A stretch of DNA of 32,588 nt from an uncultured Nitriliruptoraceae bacterium (GCA_913060655.1 CAJXTG010000017.1:1-32588), one strand, 5' to 3'; shown: positions 1 through 7,001, numbered from the stretch's first letter. Notes: generated by a model from the letters alone, not told the origin. Numbers and translations: made by a program.

Positions 1-329
1 TCGAACTCCTCGCGCCCGATGCGCAGCGGTTCGATCGGCGTGCCACCGTCGAGGTGGTCGCGCACGAGCGCCTCGACGTCCTCGACGGTCACGCCGCCGT
101 ACCAGACGTCGTCGGGGGCGACGTAGACGACGGGGCCGACCATGCACGCCTCGAGGCAGCCGGCCGCGACGATCTTCACGTCGGTCAGCCCCTGCCGCCC
201 CGTCTCCTCCCGCAGCGCCTCGAACACGCCGGCCGCGCCCCGGCCGGCGCACGAGCCGCGCGGGTGCGCCGGGTCGCGCTCGTTCGCGCACACGAACGCC
301 CACCGGCGGGGCATCCCGCTCCTCGCCAT
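1..329 (-). CDS. Thioredoxin-fold 2Fe-2S ferredoxin (3' end outside window)
   Basis: Small soluble electron carrier of the thioredoxin-like [2Fe-2S] ferredoxin family (Azotobacter FeSII / Aquifex Fd4 type). About 109 residues are visible, and no stop is reached before the window edge. The cluster ligands can be read as Cys14 and Cys27 (C-x12-C) and Cys58 and Cys62 (C-x3-C, in GCLEAC). The spacing matches the family, and the segment after the second pair (MVGPVVYV...WYGGV) is also typical. The ATG at 329 is preceded by GGAGG at a 7-10 base distance; an inner ATG at 314 is possible. It is divergent from the gene at 474, and a -10-like TACGGT lies 57 bases upstream. The redox partner cannot be told from this window. 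Confidence 0.85.
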   Translation of the reverse strand, partial: MARSGMPRRWAFVCANERDPAHPRGSCAGRGAAGVFEALREETGRQGLTDVKIVAAGCLEACMVGPVVYVAPDDVWYGGVTVEDVEALVRDHLDGGTPIEPLRIGREEF

Positions 330-385
330 CGGTCCCTCCTCGGTGTGCCGCTTCGGTGTGCGGCGCGCCCGGCCGCACGTGCACG

Positions 386-391
386 ACCGTA
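386..391 (-). promoter_or_regulatory. Putative -10 box (TACGGT) for the ferredoxin gene
   Basis: TANNNT hexamer 57 bases upstream of the ferredoxin ATG, mirrored by a + strand box at 411-416 at about the same distance from the opposite gene. No clear -35 is seen. Confidence 0.4.
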
Positions 392-410
392 GCGGTGCCG
401 CCGGGGTCGC

Positions 411-416
411 TACCGT
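411..416 (+). promoter_or_regulatory. Putative -10 box (TACCGT) for the 474-1696 gene pair
   Basis: TANNNT hexamer 57 bases before the ATG at 474, in the 144-base divergent gap. It resembles the boxes before most other transcription units in this window. Confidence 0.4.
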
Positions 417-473
417 CCCCGCCCCGCACACGGCGCCCGCCCGAGCCCTCGGCCCCCGTCCCCGGAGCGACCC

Positions 474-854
474 ATGTCGACGCCCGACCCTGCGTCCCGC
501 GACCCGCACCGGTCGCGGACCGTCCCCCCCGGCCCGACCGTGCATCCTGCGGGCACGGCCGTCGCCGCGGCGACGCTCGCGCGGGACGTCGCCGCGGACC
601 CGGAGGCGCTCGGCCGGCTGCTCGCCGACGTCGAGCCGCTGCGGCACGACGCGGACGCGGTCGTCGTCACCGACGCCGACGCGGAGGTCGTGCGGTTCCT
701 CGCCGTGCTCGCCGTCCTCGAGGAGCGGGCGCCGATGCCCGCGTTCGACCCCGACGACCCGGACATGAAGTGGTACGCGCCGAAGGGGGTCGAGGCGATC
801 CCCAACCCGCCGACGATCGTCAGCGGCCCGGGTGCTGCGGCGGGTGACGCGTGA
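474..854 (+). CDS. Small protein of unknown function, coupled to the DHPS homologue
   Basis: 126 residues that I do not recognise. The first 25 residues are Pro/Arg/Ser-rich and probably disordered. Residues 28-90 are Ala/Asp-rich and likely helical. The C-terminal third carries a distinctive stretch, DMKWYAPKGVEAIPNPP, followed by a flexible Gly/Ala end. There is no signal peptide, membrane segment or cysteine. The ATG at 474 has GGAG 6-9 bases upstream. The stop overlaps the GTG of the following folP-like gene by four bases (GTGA), so translation of the two is probably coupled. Third-position GC is as high as in its neighbours, which supports a real gene. A partner or accessory of the folP-like enzyme is inference from coupling only. 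Confidence 0.7.
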   Translation: MSTPDPASRDPHRSRTVPPGPTVHPAGTAVAAATLARDVAADPEALGRLLADVEPLRHDADAVVVTDADAEVVRFLAVLAVLEERAPMPAFDPDDPDMKWYAPKGVEAIPNPPTIVSGPGAAAGDA

Positions 855-1696
855 GCGCCCCCGGAACCGTCGAGCTGCCGGCCGCGCGGCACCACTTCTC
901 GCTCGCGCCGGGCCGGCCGGTCGTGATGGGCATCGTCAACACGAACCCCGGCTCGTTCTCCGACACCGTCCACCTCGCCAGCCTCGACGCGCAGCTCGAG
1001 CGGGCGATGACGCTCGTGGGGGAGGGGGCGGGCATCATCGACGTGGGCACCGACTCCGGCGTCGCCTACGGCCCGTCCGTCCCGCTGGACGAGCAGGTCG
1101 CCGCCGCCGTGCCGCTCGTCGAGGCGCTCGTCGCCGAGGACGTGCCCGTCTCCATCGACACGCCGTACGCCGAGGTCGCCCGCGCGACGCTCGAGGCGGG
1201 GGCGTGCATGATCAACGACGTGTCCGGGCTCGCCGACCTCGAGATCGCGCGCCTGTGCGCCGCCCACGACGCCGCACTGGTCATCCTCCACACGCGGGTG
1301 GGGCACAAGCAGGAGGCGTTCCTCCACTTCGACGACGTCGTCGCCGACATCGAGGACCTGTTCGAGGAGCGCACCGCGATGGCCGTCGCCGAGGGCCTCG
1401 ACCGCAGCCGGGTCGTCCTCGACCCGGGGCTCGGCTACTCGAAGCATCCGGCCGACGACGTCGCACTGCTGCGCGCCTACGACACCTTCATCGCCCGCGG
1501 CCTCGCGATCCTCACCGGCGCGTCGCGCAAGCTGTACTCGGGCGTGATCACCGGCGCGCCGCCGACCGACCGGCTGCCGGAGACGCTCGCGACGGTCGCG
1601 GCGGTGCGCCGCGCCCCCGGCTTCGTGCGGGTGCACGACGTCGGTGCGGTGCGCGCCTACGTCGACGCGGCCGTCGCCGCCGACGCGCGCACGTAG
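851..1696 (+). CDS. folP: Dihydropteroate synthase homologue with altered substrate loops
   Basis: 281-residue TIM-barrel protein of the dihydropteroate synthase (DHPS) family; true DHPS joins pterin pyrophosphate to p-aminobenzoate in folate synthesis. Family marks: MGIVN near residue 26, SIDT, INDVSG, DPGLGYSK, GASRK and the terminal RVHDV. However, loop 1 reads TNPGSFSD instead of the usual VTPDSFSDGG, and loop 2 (residues 64-74) reads DVGTDSGVAYG where active DHPS has GGESTRPG. Those loops hold the substrates, so activity is uncertain; mycobacterial FolP2, an inactive paralogue, also departs from the consensus in loop 2. The GTG start overlaps the stop of the preceding gene. The 3' end overlaps the convergent reductase gene by 40 bases. 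Confidence 0.8.
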   Translation: MSAPGTVELPAARHHFSLAPGRPVVMGIVNTNPGSFSDTVHLASLDAQLERAMTLVGEGAGIIDVGTDSGVAYGPSVPLDEQVAAAVPLVEALVAEDVPVSIDTPYAEVARATLEAGACMINDVSGLADLEIARLCAAHDAALVILHTRVGHKQEAFLHFDDVVADIEDLFEERTAMAVAEGLDRSRVVLDPGLGYSKHPADDVALLRAYDTFIARGLAILTGASRKLYSGVITGAPPTDRLPETLATVAAVRRAPGFVRVHDVGAVRAYVDAAVAADART

Positions 1697-2442
1697 CGCA
1701 GCAGCAGCTCGTCGCCGTCGGCGAGCAGCGCCGACACGAGCGTCAGGTCGCGCCGCGCCGCGGGCGTGTCGGTGCGGGTGAGCCGCAGCCCGTCCCCACC
1801 GACGAGTGCGGGGGCGATCGTCACGAACGCCTCGTCGACGAGGCCGGCGTCGAGCAGCGCCCCGTTGAGCCGCGGCCCGCCCTCGCAGGCGATGCGTGGC
1901 AGTCCGAGGGCGGCGAGCCCGTCGACGGCGGCGCGCCAGTCGAGCGTCGCGTCCCCCGCGACGACCCACCGGATCGCCTCCCCGGCGGGGGTGGGGGTCA
2001 GGGCGGCGCGGACGGTCGGCTCGTCGGCCGCGGCGACGATGACGACCGGCGCGCGCGCCGGGTCGGCGACGAGCGGATGGCCGTCACGCAGCGCGCCGGT
2101 GCGCGTCACCATCGCGACCGGCGGGTCCGCCGCCAGCCCCTTCGCGACCCGTCGCTCCTGCCGGTCCGCACCGCCCGGGTACGGCGGGTAGTCCTCGTCG
2201 CGCACCGTGCCGGCGCCGACGAGCATCACGTCGCACGCGTCGCGCACCCGCGCCAGCGCCTGCTTGTCGGCCGGGCCGCCGAGCCCCTCGGACACGGCCC
2301 GCAGCGTCACCGAGCCGTCCAGGCTCGACACCATGCACAGGGCGACCCACGGTCCGTCGCGCGGCTCCGGCCCCCCGAGGACGAGGTCGGGGTAGATCGC
2401 GTCGAGGCCCTCGACGCGCGCGAGGTGCGCGCCGCCGCTCAG
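1657..2442 (-). CDS. RibD-C / DHFR-fold pyrimidine reductase family protein
   Basis: NADPH-dependent reductase of the RibD C-terminal domain family, either a riboflavin-pathway pyrimidine reductase or, like M. tuberculosis Rv2671 of similar length, an enzyme with dihydrofolate reductase activity. Visible marks are MVSSLDGS, DVMLVGAGTVR, CEGGPRLNGALL and FVTIAPALVGG. The first in-frame ATG (2334) would remove the front of the first beta strand (PWVALCMVSSLDG). The open frame continues upstream without ATG, GTG or TTG, and a CTG at 2440-2442 overlaps the TGA of the upstream hydrolase gene (CTGA). I therefore infer a CTG start giving 261 residues; the conservative start is 2334. Likely co-transcribed with the hydrolase gene. 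Confidence 0.75.
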   Translation of the reverse strand: MSGGAHLARVEGLDAIYPDLVLGGPEPRDGPWVALCMVSSLDGSVTLRAVSEGLGGPADKQALARVRDACDVMLVGAGTVRDEDYPPYPGGADRQERRVAKGLAADPPVAMVTRTGALRDGHPLVADPARAPVVIVAAADEPTVRAALTPTPAGEAIRWVVAGDATLDWRAAVDGLAALGLPRIACEGGPRLNGALLDAGLVDEAFVTIAPALVGGDGLRLTRTDTPAARRDLTLVSALLADGDELLLRYVRASAATAAST

Positions 2443-3209
2443 GTGAGGAACTCGAGCATCGCCGAGGCGACCGCGTCCGGGTCCTCCAGCGGCATCCAGT
2501 GGCCGACACCGGGGATGACCTTCACCCGGCTGACGGGGATGGAGCCCTTCAGCTCCTCGGCCATCGCGATCGGCGTGGAGCGGTCGTGGGAGCCGGCGAT
2601 GATGAGCGTCGGCTGGCCGATCTCGTCACGCGGGATGCGCTCGGCGTCCGCCAGCGCCCGGCACGCCTTCGCGTAGTGCTGCGGCTCGTTGCGGAGGAAC
2701 AGCTCACGCAGCAGCCCGACCATGCCCGGACGGGTCGCGTGGCTGCGCGGGCTGACCGCCCCGTCGAGCCACGCGTCGACGAGCACGTCCATCCCGTCGG
2801 CCTCGACCTGGTCGGCCCGGTCGCGGTACGCGTCGGCGACGGCCGGCTCGAAGTAGGAGATGCCGCCGACGAGGACGAGCTCGTCGACGACGTCGGGGGC
2901 GGAGCGGGCCAGCTCCTGGGCGACGAGGGAGCCGAGCGAGTGGCCCACGAGCGTGACGGGCGGCAGCTCGAGGTGGGCGATGAGCCGCCGGACGTCGTCC
3001 GCCCAGCCGGAGATGGAGAACTTGCCGCGGCCCTGGCTGCGCCCGTGGCCGCGCAGGTCGACGGCGACGCAGTGGTGGTGCTGCTGCAGCGCGCCGACGA
3101 CGCCGTGCCAGATGTGGGCGGACCCGCCGAGGCCGTGGAGGAGGACGACCGGAGGGCCCTCGCCGGCGCTCGTGTAGTGGAGGGTGTTGCCGTCGATGTC
3201 CGCGAACAC
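2439..3209 (-). CDS. Alpha/beta-fold hydrolase
   Basis: 256-residue alpha/beta hydrolase, probably a cytoplasmic esterase or lactonase-like enzyme of unknown substrate. Near the N-terminus are the oxyanion motif HGLGGS and the strand VAVDLRGHGRS. The nucleophile elbow is GHSLGS. An acid lies in IIAGSHDRSTP and the catalytic His in GVGHWMPLE near the C-terminus. The GTG at 3209 is chosen because GGAAGG lies 8-13 bases upstream and the fold begins at once (FADIDGNTLHYTSAGEGP). Its stop overlaps the inferred CTG start of the reductase gene by four bases, suggesting a two-gene operon. A TACGCT -10-like box lies about 53 bases upstream. Confidence 0.9.
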   Translation of the reverse strand: MFADIDGNTLHYTSAGEGPPVVLLHGLGGSAHIWHGVVGALQQHHHCVAVDLRGHGRSQGRGKFSISGWADDVRRLIAHLELPPVTLVGHSLGSLVAQELARSAPDVVDELVLVGGISYFEPAVADAYRDRADQVEADGMDVLVDAWLDGAVSPRSHATRPGMVGLLRELFLRNEPQHYAKACRALADAERIPRDEIGQPTLIIAGSHDRSTPIAMAEELKGSIPVSRVKVIPGVGHWMPLEDPDAVASAMLEFLT

Positions 3210-3261
3210 GTCGCGCCTTCCGTCCGGTGGGGGTGCGGGTCCGAACCCGCTTCGACGGCGG

Positions 3262-3267
3262 AGCGTA
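3262..3267 (-). promoter_or_regulatory. Putative -10 box (TACGCT) for the hydrolase operon
   Basis: TANNNT hexamer 53 bases upstream of the hydrolase GTG, in the 150-base divergent gap before the SRPBCC gene. Confidence 0.4.
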
Positions 3268-3359
3268 GCCGTCACCCCCTGCCGTCCCCCGAGCCCGCGG
3301 GGCACCGCCGGGCACCGACGGGCACGTCGGGCGGGGGGACCGGACCGAGGAGCGCTCGC

Positions 3360-3815
3360 ATGCGGCTGGACCTCCACCAGGACACGACCGCCCCGCGGGA
3401 CGTCGTGTGGGACGTGCTCGTCGACTGGGAGCAGCAGCCACGCTGGATGCTCGACGCGAAGGAGGTGCACGTGACCTCCGCGCACCGGGAGGGGCTCGGC
3501 GTCGAGCTGCGCTGCCCGACGAACCTGCTCGGGCTGACCGTGCAGGACACGATGCGGGTCACCGGCTGGGACGCGCCCCGCTACCTCGAGGTCACCCACA
3601 CCGGGCGGATCATCACCGGGACGGGGGCGTTCGAGCTGACGCCGCTCGCCGACGGCGGCACGCGCATCGGCTGGTGGGAGGAGGTCGACCCGCCGCTGGG
3701 CGCCGTCGGTGAGCTCGGTGCCCGCGTCGTCGCGCTGCCGCTCATCCGGCGCATCTTCCGCCGCTCGCTGCGCAACCTGGCCACCCGCGCCGAGGAGGCG
3801 CACCGGGCCCGCTGA
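3360..3815 (+). CDS. SRPBCC (START/polyketide cyclase-like) ligand-binding protein
   Basis: 151 residues with the helix-grip fold pattern of the SRPBCC superfamily. The N-terminal strand MRLDLHQDTTAPRDVVWDVL is followed by DWEQQPRWML (the usual helix after strand 1), central strands ending in YLEVTHTGRIITGTGAFELT, and a long C-terminal helix (residues ~118-148) beginning VGELGARVVALPLIRRIF. Such proteins bind hydrophobic ligands or act as cyclases or dehydratases; the ligand here is unknown. The ATG has GAGGAG 8-13 bases upstream. It stands alone, divergent from the hydrolase operon and convergent with the thioesterase-like gene, with a 20-base gap. Confidence 0.85.
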   Translation: MRLDLHQDTTAPRDVVWDVLVDWEQQPRWMLDAKEVHVTSAHREGLGVELRCPTNLLGLTVQDTMRVTGWDAPRYLEVTHTGRIITGTGAFELTPLADGGTRIGWWEEVDPPLGAVGELGARVVALPLIRRIFRRSLRNLATRAEEAHRAR

Positions 3816-3835
3816 GCGCGGCGCCCCGGACGGGC

Positions 3836-4246
3836 TCAGCCGGCGGCGAGGGCCCCCATCCGGGCGAGCCAGTCGTCACGCAGCACGACCTCCTGCTCGA
3901 ACGAGGCACGGGCGATCACGCCCGCCGCGGTCCGTGCGAGCACCTCGACGGTGACACGGGTCGGCTCGACCATCTGCACGGTCGCCTCGAGCTGCACCTC
4001 GGCGCCGACGGGCACGGGCTCCCGGTGGATGATCTCGAGCCGGCCGGGGACGGCGATCTCACCGTCGTCGAGGTGCGGGGTGAGCAGGTCCCGGGCGAGC
4101 CCGGCGACCGCGTCCCCCAGCGCGAGCGTGCCCAGCGCCGCGGGCAGGCCGGGCGGCAGCTGCGTCGCGCGGCCCGCGTCCGTCATCGACGCGTCGACGA
4201 CGAACGTGCGCGTGCTCGACTCGCCTCGGGCGGGGCCGACGCGCAT
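3836..4246 (-). CDS. FlK-like hotdog thioesterase, catalytic Glu position replaced
   Basis: 136-residue hotdog-fold protein resembling fluoroacetyl-CoA thioesterase FlK. The N-terminus (MRVGPARGESSTRTFVV) and the strand LEIIHREPVPVGAEV followed by further beta strands fit that family. FlK uses Thr42, Glu50 and His76. With the same spacing (8 and 26) this protein has Thr40, Ala48 and His74, so the Glu is missing; a second FlK-like gene at 6419-6817 has all three. It may be a weak acyl-CoA thioesterase, an acyl-CoA-binding protein or a dehydratase-like relative. The ATG at 4246 has GGAGGA upstream. It sits downstream of the cupin gene on the same strand, after a 92-base gap holding its own AT-rich promoter candidate. 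Confidence 0.8.
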   Translation of the reverse strand: MRVGPARGESSTRTFVVDASMTDAGRATQLPPGLPAALGTLALGDAVAGLARDLLTPHLDDGEIAVPGRLEIIHREPVPVGAEVQLEATVQMVEPTRVTVEVLARTAAGVIARASFEQEVVLRDDWLARMGALAAG

Positions 4247-4314
4247 GTCCGTCCTCCGAGCGGTGCCGGACGCCCGGAGGGCCGTGCGGCGGAAGTGATT
4301 TCAACAGGTGAGGA

Positions 4315-4320
4315 AGTCTA
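4315..4320 (-). promoter_or_regulatory. Putative -10 box (TAGACT) in an AT-rich patch
   Basis: TAGACT lies 68 bases upstream of the FlK-like ATG, inside a stretch (about 4291-4325) that is strikingly AT-rich for this sequence and carries two copies of GGAAGT. It may include an operator. Confidence 0.4.
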
Positions 4321-4338
4321 GCAACATGCCGGACGGGG

Positions 4339-4800
4339 TCAGCCGTCGCGTCGGCGCCGCGGCAGGCGCGCGAGCGCACCGCGACGTGCCGAGTCGACCG
4401 CACGGACGGCGACGCCGGCGTGGCTCACCGGCGTCTCGACCGGGGCGACGTCCGGCGGGGAGGACACGGCGAGGACGATCAGTGGGTCGGGTGCGCGGTT
4501 GTCGATGCCGTGGGCGACGTCGGTCGGCACCAGCAGGCTGCCCAGCGGGTCGAGGCCGACCTCACCGTCCTCGGTGACGAACCACGAGCGGCCGGCGAGC
4601 ACGGTGTAGGTGACGTCCCCGGCGCACCGCAGCACGCTCGTCGCCTGCGCCGGCTCGAGGCACCACAGGTCCACCGCGAGCGTGTCGGTGCGCTGCACCC
4701 GGACGCGGACCGCCGCCTCGGCCGTGAACCGCACCCAGTCGCGCAGGTCGACCGGCAGCGAACGGCCGGCGTCGGCGGGCGGGTGCGCGTCAGGGTCCAT
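4339..4800 (-). CDS. Single-domain cupin protein
   Basis: 153-residue protein with one cupin barrel (residues ~45-120), recognisable from WCLEPAQATSVLRC, GDVTYTVLAGRSWFVTEDGEVGLDPLGSLLVPTDVAHGIDN and the following LIVLAVSSPP. Of the usual metal ligands the second-motif His (VAHGIDN) is present. The first motif lacks the standard His-x-His pair (Cys and Asp at about that region), so metal binding is uncertain. The last ~25 residues are Arg-rich. The ATG at 4800 has no Shine-Dalgarno; a TACCCT hexamer ends 6 bases before it, so the transcript is probably leaderless. It is divergent from pepA. Substrate or signal is unknown. Confidence 0.8.
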   Translation of the reverse strand: MDPDAHPPADAGRSLPVDLRDWVRFTAEAAVRVRVQRTDTLAVDLWCLEPAQATSVLRCAGDVTYTVLAGRSWFVTEDGEVGLDPLGSLLVPTDVAHGIDNRAPDPLIVLAVSSPPDVAPVETPVSHAGVAVRAVDSARRGALARLPRRRRDG

Positions 4801-4806
4801 GGCGAC

Positions 4807-4812
4807 AGGGTA
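4807..4812 (-). promoter_or_regulatory. Putative -10 box (TACCCT) of a leaderless cupin transcript
   Basis: The hexamer is separated from the ATG by exactly six bases, placing the transcription start at or next to the initiation codon. No ribosome binding site intervenes. Confidence 0.45.
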
Positions 4813-4826
4813 CGAGGGGCGCCGGT

Positions 4827-4832
4827 TAGCCT
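4827..4832 (+). promoter_or_regulatory. Putative -10 box (TAGCCT) for pepA
   Basis: TAGCCT 67 bases upstream of the pepA GTG, back to back with the cupin promoter candidate. Confidence 0.4.
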
Positions 4833-4899
4833 CGGCGCGCCACCGTCCGTGCGCGCCCGACCGCGCCGGACCCACCGTGCCGACCGTGCGAGGTGCGTC

Positions 4900-6432
4900 G
4901 TGCTCGAGCTCTCCACCATCGACGGGCTGCTGGCCGCCGACGCGACGGCGCTGCTCGTCGTCGCGGCCACCGCCGCGCCCTCCGCCACCGAGGACGGCGC
5001 CGACGGCGCCACCGAGCCCCGGCCGCCGTCGCCGCAGGCCGGCGCCGCCGACGTGCTCGGCACCGCCGGTGCGGCGCTGCTCGCCACCCTCGGCTTCGAC
5101 GCGGCCGCCGGCGCGACCGTCCGGCTCGTCGCCCCCGACGGGCCCGCCGCCGGCCGGCCGATCCTCGTCGTCGGGCTCGGCGACGCCGCCGAGGTGACCC
5201 CGGCGACGCTGCGCCGCGCGGCCGGCGCGGCCGTGCGCGCCGCCGGCGACGCCGCCACCCTCGTCACCGACCTCGCGACGGTGCCCACCGGCGACGCGGA
5301 CCCCGCGGAGGTCCTCACCGCGGTCGCGGAGGGCCTGCTGCTCGCCGACTACCGCTTCGACACGTACCGGACGAAGGCGCGGCCGGCCCGCACCACCGCG
5401 GCGCTGCTCGTCCCGCCCGCCGACGTCGACGCGGACACGACGCTCGACCGGGCGCGCGTCGGTGTCGAGGCGGCCCGCTGGGTGCGCGACCTCGTCAACA
5501 CCGCGCCGCGGGACAAGCGGCCGCCGCTGCTCGCCGACCTCGTCGCCGAGGGCGTCGCCGACGACGACGTGCACGTGCGGGTGCTCGACGAGCACGCCCT
5601 CGCCGACGGCGGCTACGGCGGCATCCTCGGCGTCGGTGGCGGGTCGACGATGAAGCCGCGGCTCGTCGAGCTGCGCTGGCAGCCCGAGGGGGCGCAGCGG
5701 CACGTCGCGCTCGTCGGCAAGGGCATCACGTTCGACACCGGCGGCTACTCGCTGAAGCCGACGTCCGGGCAGGAGACCATGCGCATGGACATGGCCGGCG
5801 CGGCGACCGCCGCCGCCGTCGTGCGCGCCGCCGCACGCCTGCGCCTGCCCGTCGCCGTCAGCGCCGTGCTGTGCCTCGCGGAGAACATGATCTCCGGTGA
5901 CGCGCAGCGCGTCAGCGACGTCATCACCATGCGGGACGGCACGACCGTCGAGGTGATGAACACCGACGCGGAGGGGCGCCTCGTGCTCGGCGACGGGCTC
6001 GCCCACGCCGTCGAGCTCGGCGCCGACACCATCCTCGACGTCGCCACCCTCACCGGCGCGGTCATCGTCGCGCTGGGGGACCGCATCGGCGGGGTGATGG
6101 CGAACGACGACGCGCTCGCCGCGGAGCTGATCGCGACCGGACGCGACGTCGACGAGCCGCTGTGGCAGCTGCCCCTCGCGACGGCCGAGTACGGGTCGCG
6201 CGTCGACGGCGTGTTCGCCGACCTGCGCAACGTCGGCACCCCCAAGGACCCGGGGACGGTGTTCGGCGCGCTGTTCCTCGCCCGGTTCGTGCCCGACCAC
6301 GTCCGCTGGGCGCACCTCGACATCGCCGGGGTCGCGTGGCGGGACGCCGTCGACCCGCTGCACCGCAAGGGTGGGACGGGTGTGCCCACCCGCACGCTCG
6401 TCGCGTGGCTGGAGGGCCTCAGCCGCGACTGA
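4900..6432 (+). CDS. pepA: Leucyl aminopeptidase (M17 family)
   Basis: 510-residue cytosolic metallo-aminopeptidase that removes N-terminal residues during peptide turnover; the family forms hexamers with two metal ions. The N-terminal macro-like domain spans roughly residues 1-170. The catalytic domain carries VGKGITFDTGG (Lys274, Asp279), Lys286, Asp297 in MDMAGAA, and NTDAEGRLVLGD (Asp356, Glu358, Arg360). The spacing equals that of E. coli PepA, so all ligands are present. GTG at 4900 is chosen because AGGTG precedes it and the protein then begins at the N-terminal domain. Its last 14 bases overlap the convergent thioesterase gene. Confidence 0.95.
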   Translation: MLELSTIDGLLAADATALLVVAATAAPSATEDGADGATEPRPPSPQAGAADVLGTAGAALLATLGFDAAAGATVRLVAPDGPAAGRPILVVGLGDAAEVTPATLRRAAGAAVRAAGDAATLVTDLATVPTGDADPAEVLTAVAEGLLLADYRFDTYRTKARPARTTAALLVPPADVDADTTLDRARVGVEAARWVRDLVNTAPRDKRPPLLADLVAEGVADDDVHVRVLDEHALADGGYGGILGVGGGSTMKPRLVELRWQPEGAQRHVALVGKGITFDTGGYSLKPTSGQETMRMDMAGAATAAAVVRAAARLRLPVAVSAVLCLAENMISGDAQRVSDVITMRDGTTVEVMNTDAEGRLVLGDGLAHAVELGADTILDVATLTGAVIVALGDRIGGVMANDDALAAELIATGRDVDEPLWQLPLATAEYGSRVDGVFADLRNVGTPKDPGTVFGALFLARFVPDHVRWAHLDIAGVAWRDAVDPLHRKGGTGVPTRTLVAWLEGLSRD

Positions 6433-6817
6433 GACCGGCGAGGAACCGCTCGCGGTCGACGAGCATCCGCCGGTGCCGCACCCGGGCGACCGTGTCGCCG
6501 TCGTGCTCGACGTTCACCGTGAACTCGAGGCGGCGGCCGTGATGGCCGACGAGCGTCGCGTGCGCGCACACGGTGCTGCCGACCGCGACCGGCTGCAGAT
6601 GCTCGACCTCCGACCAGGTGCCCACGCTCGTCTCCGCGTCGGCGAGGTCGTCGGCGACGGCGTCGCAGCAGGCGGCCTCGGCGAGGGCCAGCAGCGTCGG
6701 CGTGGCGAGCACCTCGACGTCACCGGAGCCGACGGTCGACGCGGTGTGGTCGTCGGCGACGGTCAACGTCCGGTCGTGCTTCAGGCCCGGGTCGCAGCGG
6801 CGCGAGGAGGACGGCAT
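6419..6817 (-). CDS. FlK-like hotdog thioesterase with intact Thr-Glu-His
   Basis: 132-residue hotdog protein of the fluoroacetyl-CoA thioesterase (FlK)-like family, expected to hydrolyse a small acyl-CoA or to bind it. Thr39, Glu47 (LLALAEAA) and His73 (SEVEHLQPVAVG) have exactly the 8- and 26-residue spacing of FlK Thr42/Glu50/His76. GHHGRRLEFTV and the terminal strand HDGDTVARVRHRRMLVD complete the fold. The substrate is unlikely to be fluoroacetate; related actinobacterial proteins are uncharacterised. The ATG at 6817 has AGGACC 8-13 bases before it. Its 3' end overlaps pepA by 14 bases. It is divergent from the membrane protein gene. Confidence 0.85.
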   Translation of the reverse strand: MPSSSRRCDPGLKHDRTLTVADDHTASTVGSGDVEVLATPTLLALAEAACCDAVADDLADAETSVGTWSEVEHLQPVAVGSTVCAHATLVGHHGRRLEFTVNVEHDGDTVARVRHRRMLVDRERFLAGLSRG

Positions 6818-6860
6818 GGTGGCGAGGTCCTGTCCATCGGGGCCGCGGTCCGGTCGGACG

Positions 6861-6870
6861 GTGACGTCAC
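6861..6870. promoter_or_regulatory. Perfect 10-base palindrome, possible operator
   Basis: GTGACGTCAC lies between the FlK-like start (6817) and the divergent -10 boxes near 6903, in the leader of the thioesterase gene. In DNA of this composition such a palindrome can arise by chance. Confidence 0.2.
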
Positions 6871-6901
6871 GAGGCGGTGCGGTCCGTACGGGTGCGGTCG
6901 G

Positions 6902-6907
6902 TAGCGT
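6902..6907 (+). promoter_or_regulatory. Putative -10 box (TAGCGT) for the membrane protein gene
   Basis: Hexamer 94 bases upstream of the ATG at 7002. It overlaps a − strand TACGCT (6903-6908) that would serve the FlK-like gene 85 bases away, giving a bidirectional promoter. Confidence 0.35.
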
Positions 6908-7001
6908 AGCCGTCGCCGAGCGGACCCCACGGTCCGGTGCGGCCGCGGTGCGGCGTCCGCGCCGTGCCGGCCCCCGCGACCCGCGACCCCGGAGACGTCC
7001 C

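Noticed and set aside
832-2676. Long + strand frame across folP and the reductase gene
   Set aside because: Arg-rich low-complexity translation with no domain, while FolP and RibD-C motifs are clear in the other frames.
4339-6363. Long − strand frame across pepA
   Set aside because: The section antisense to pepA is an Arg/Asp/Gly-rich shadow; only the cupin portion up to 4800 is a gene.
6861-6870. Confident transcription-factor site GTGACGTCAC
   Set aside because: A single perfect palindrome without further copies of equal quality in the window; listed only as a low-confidence site.
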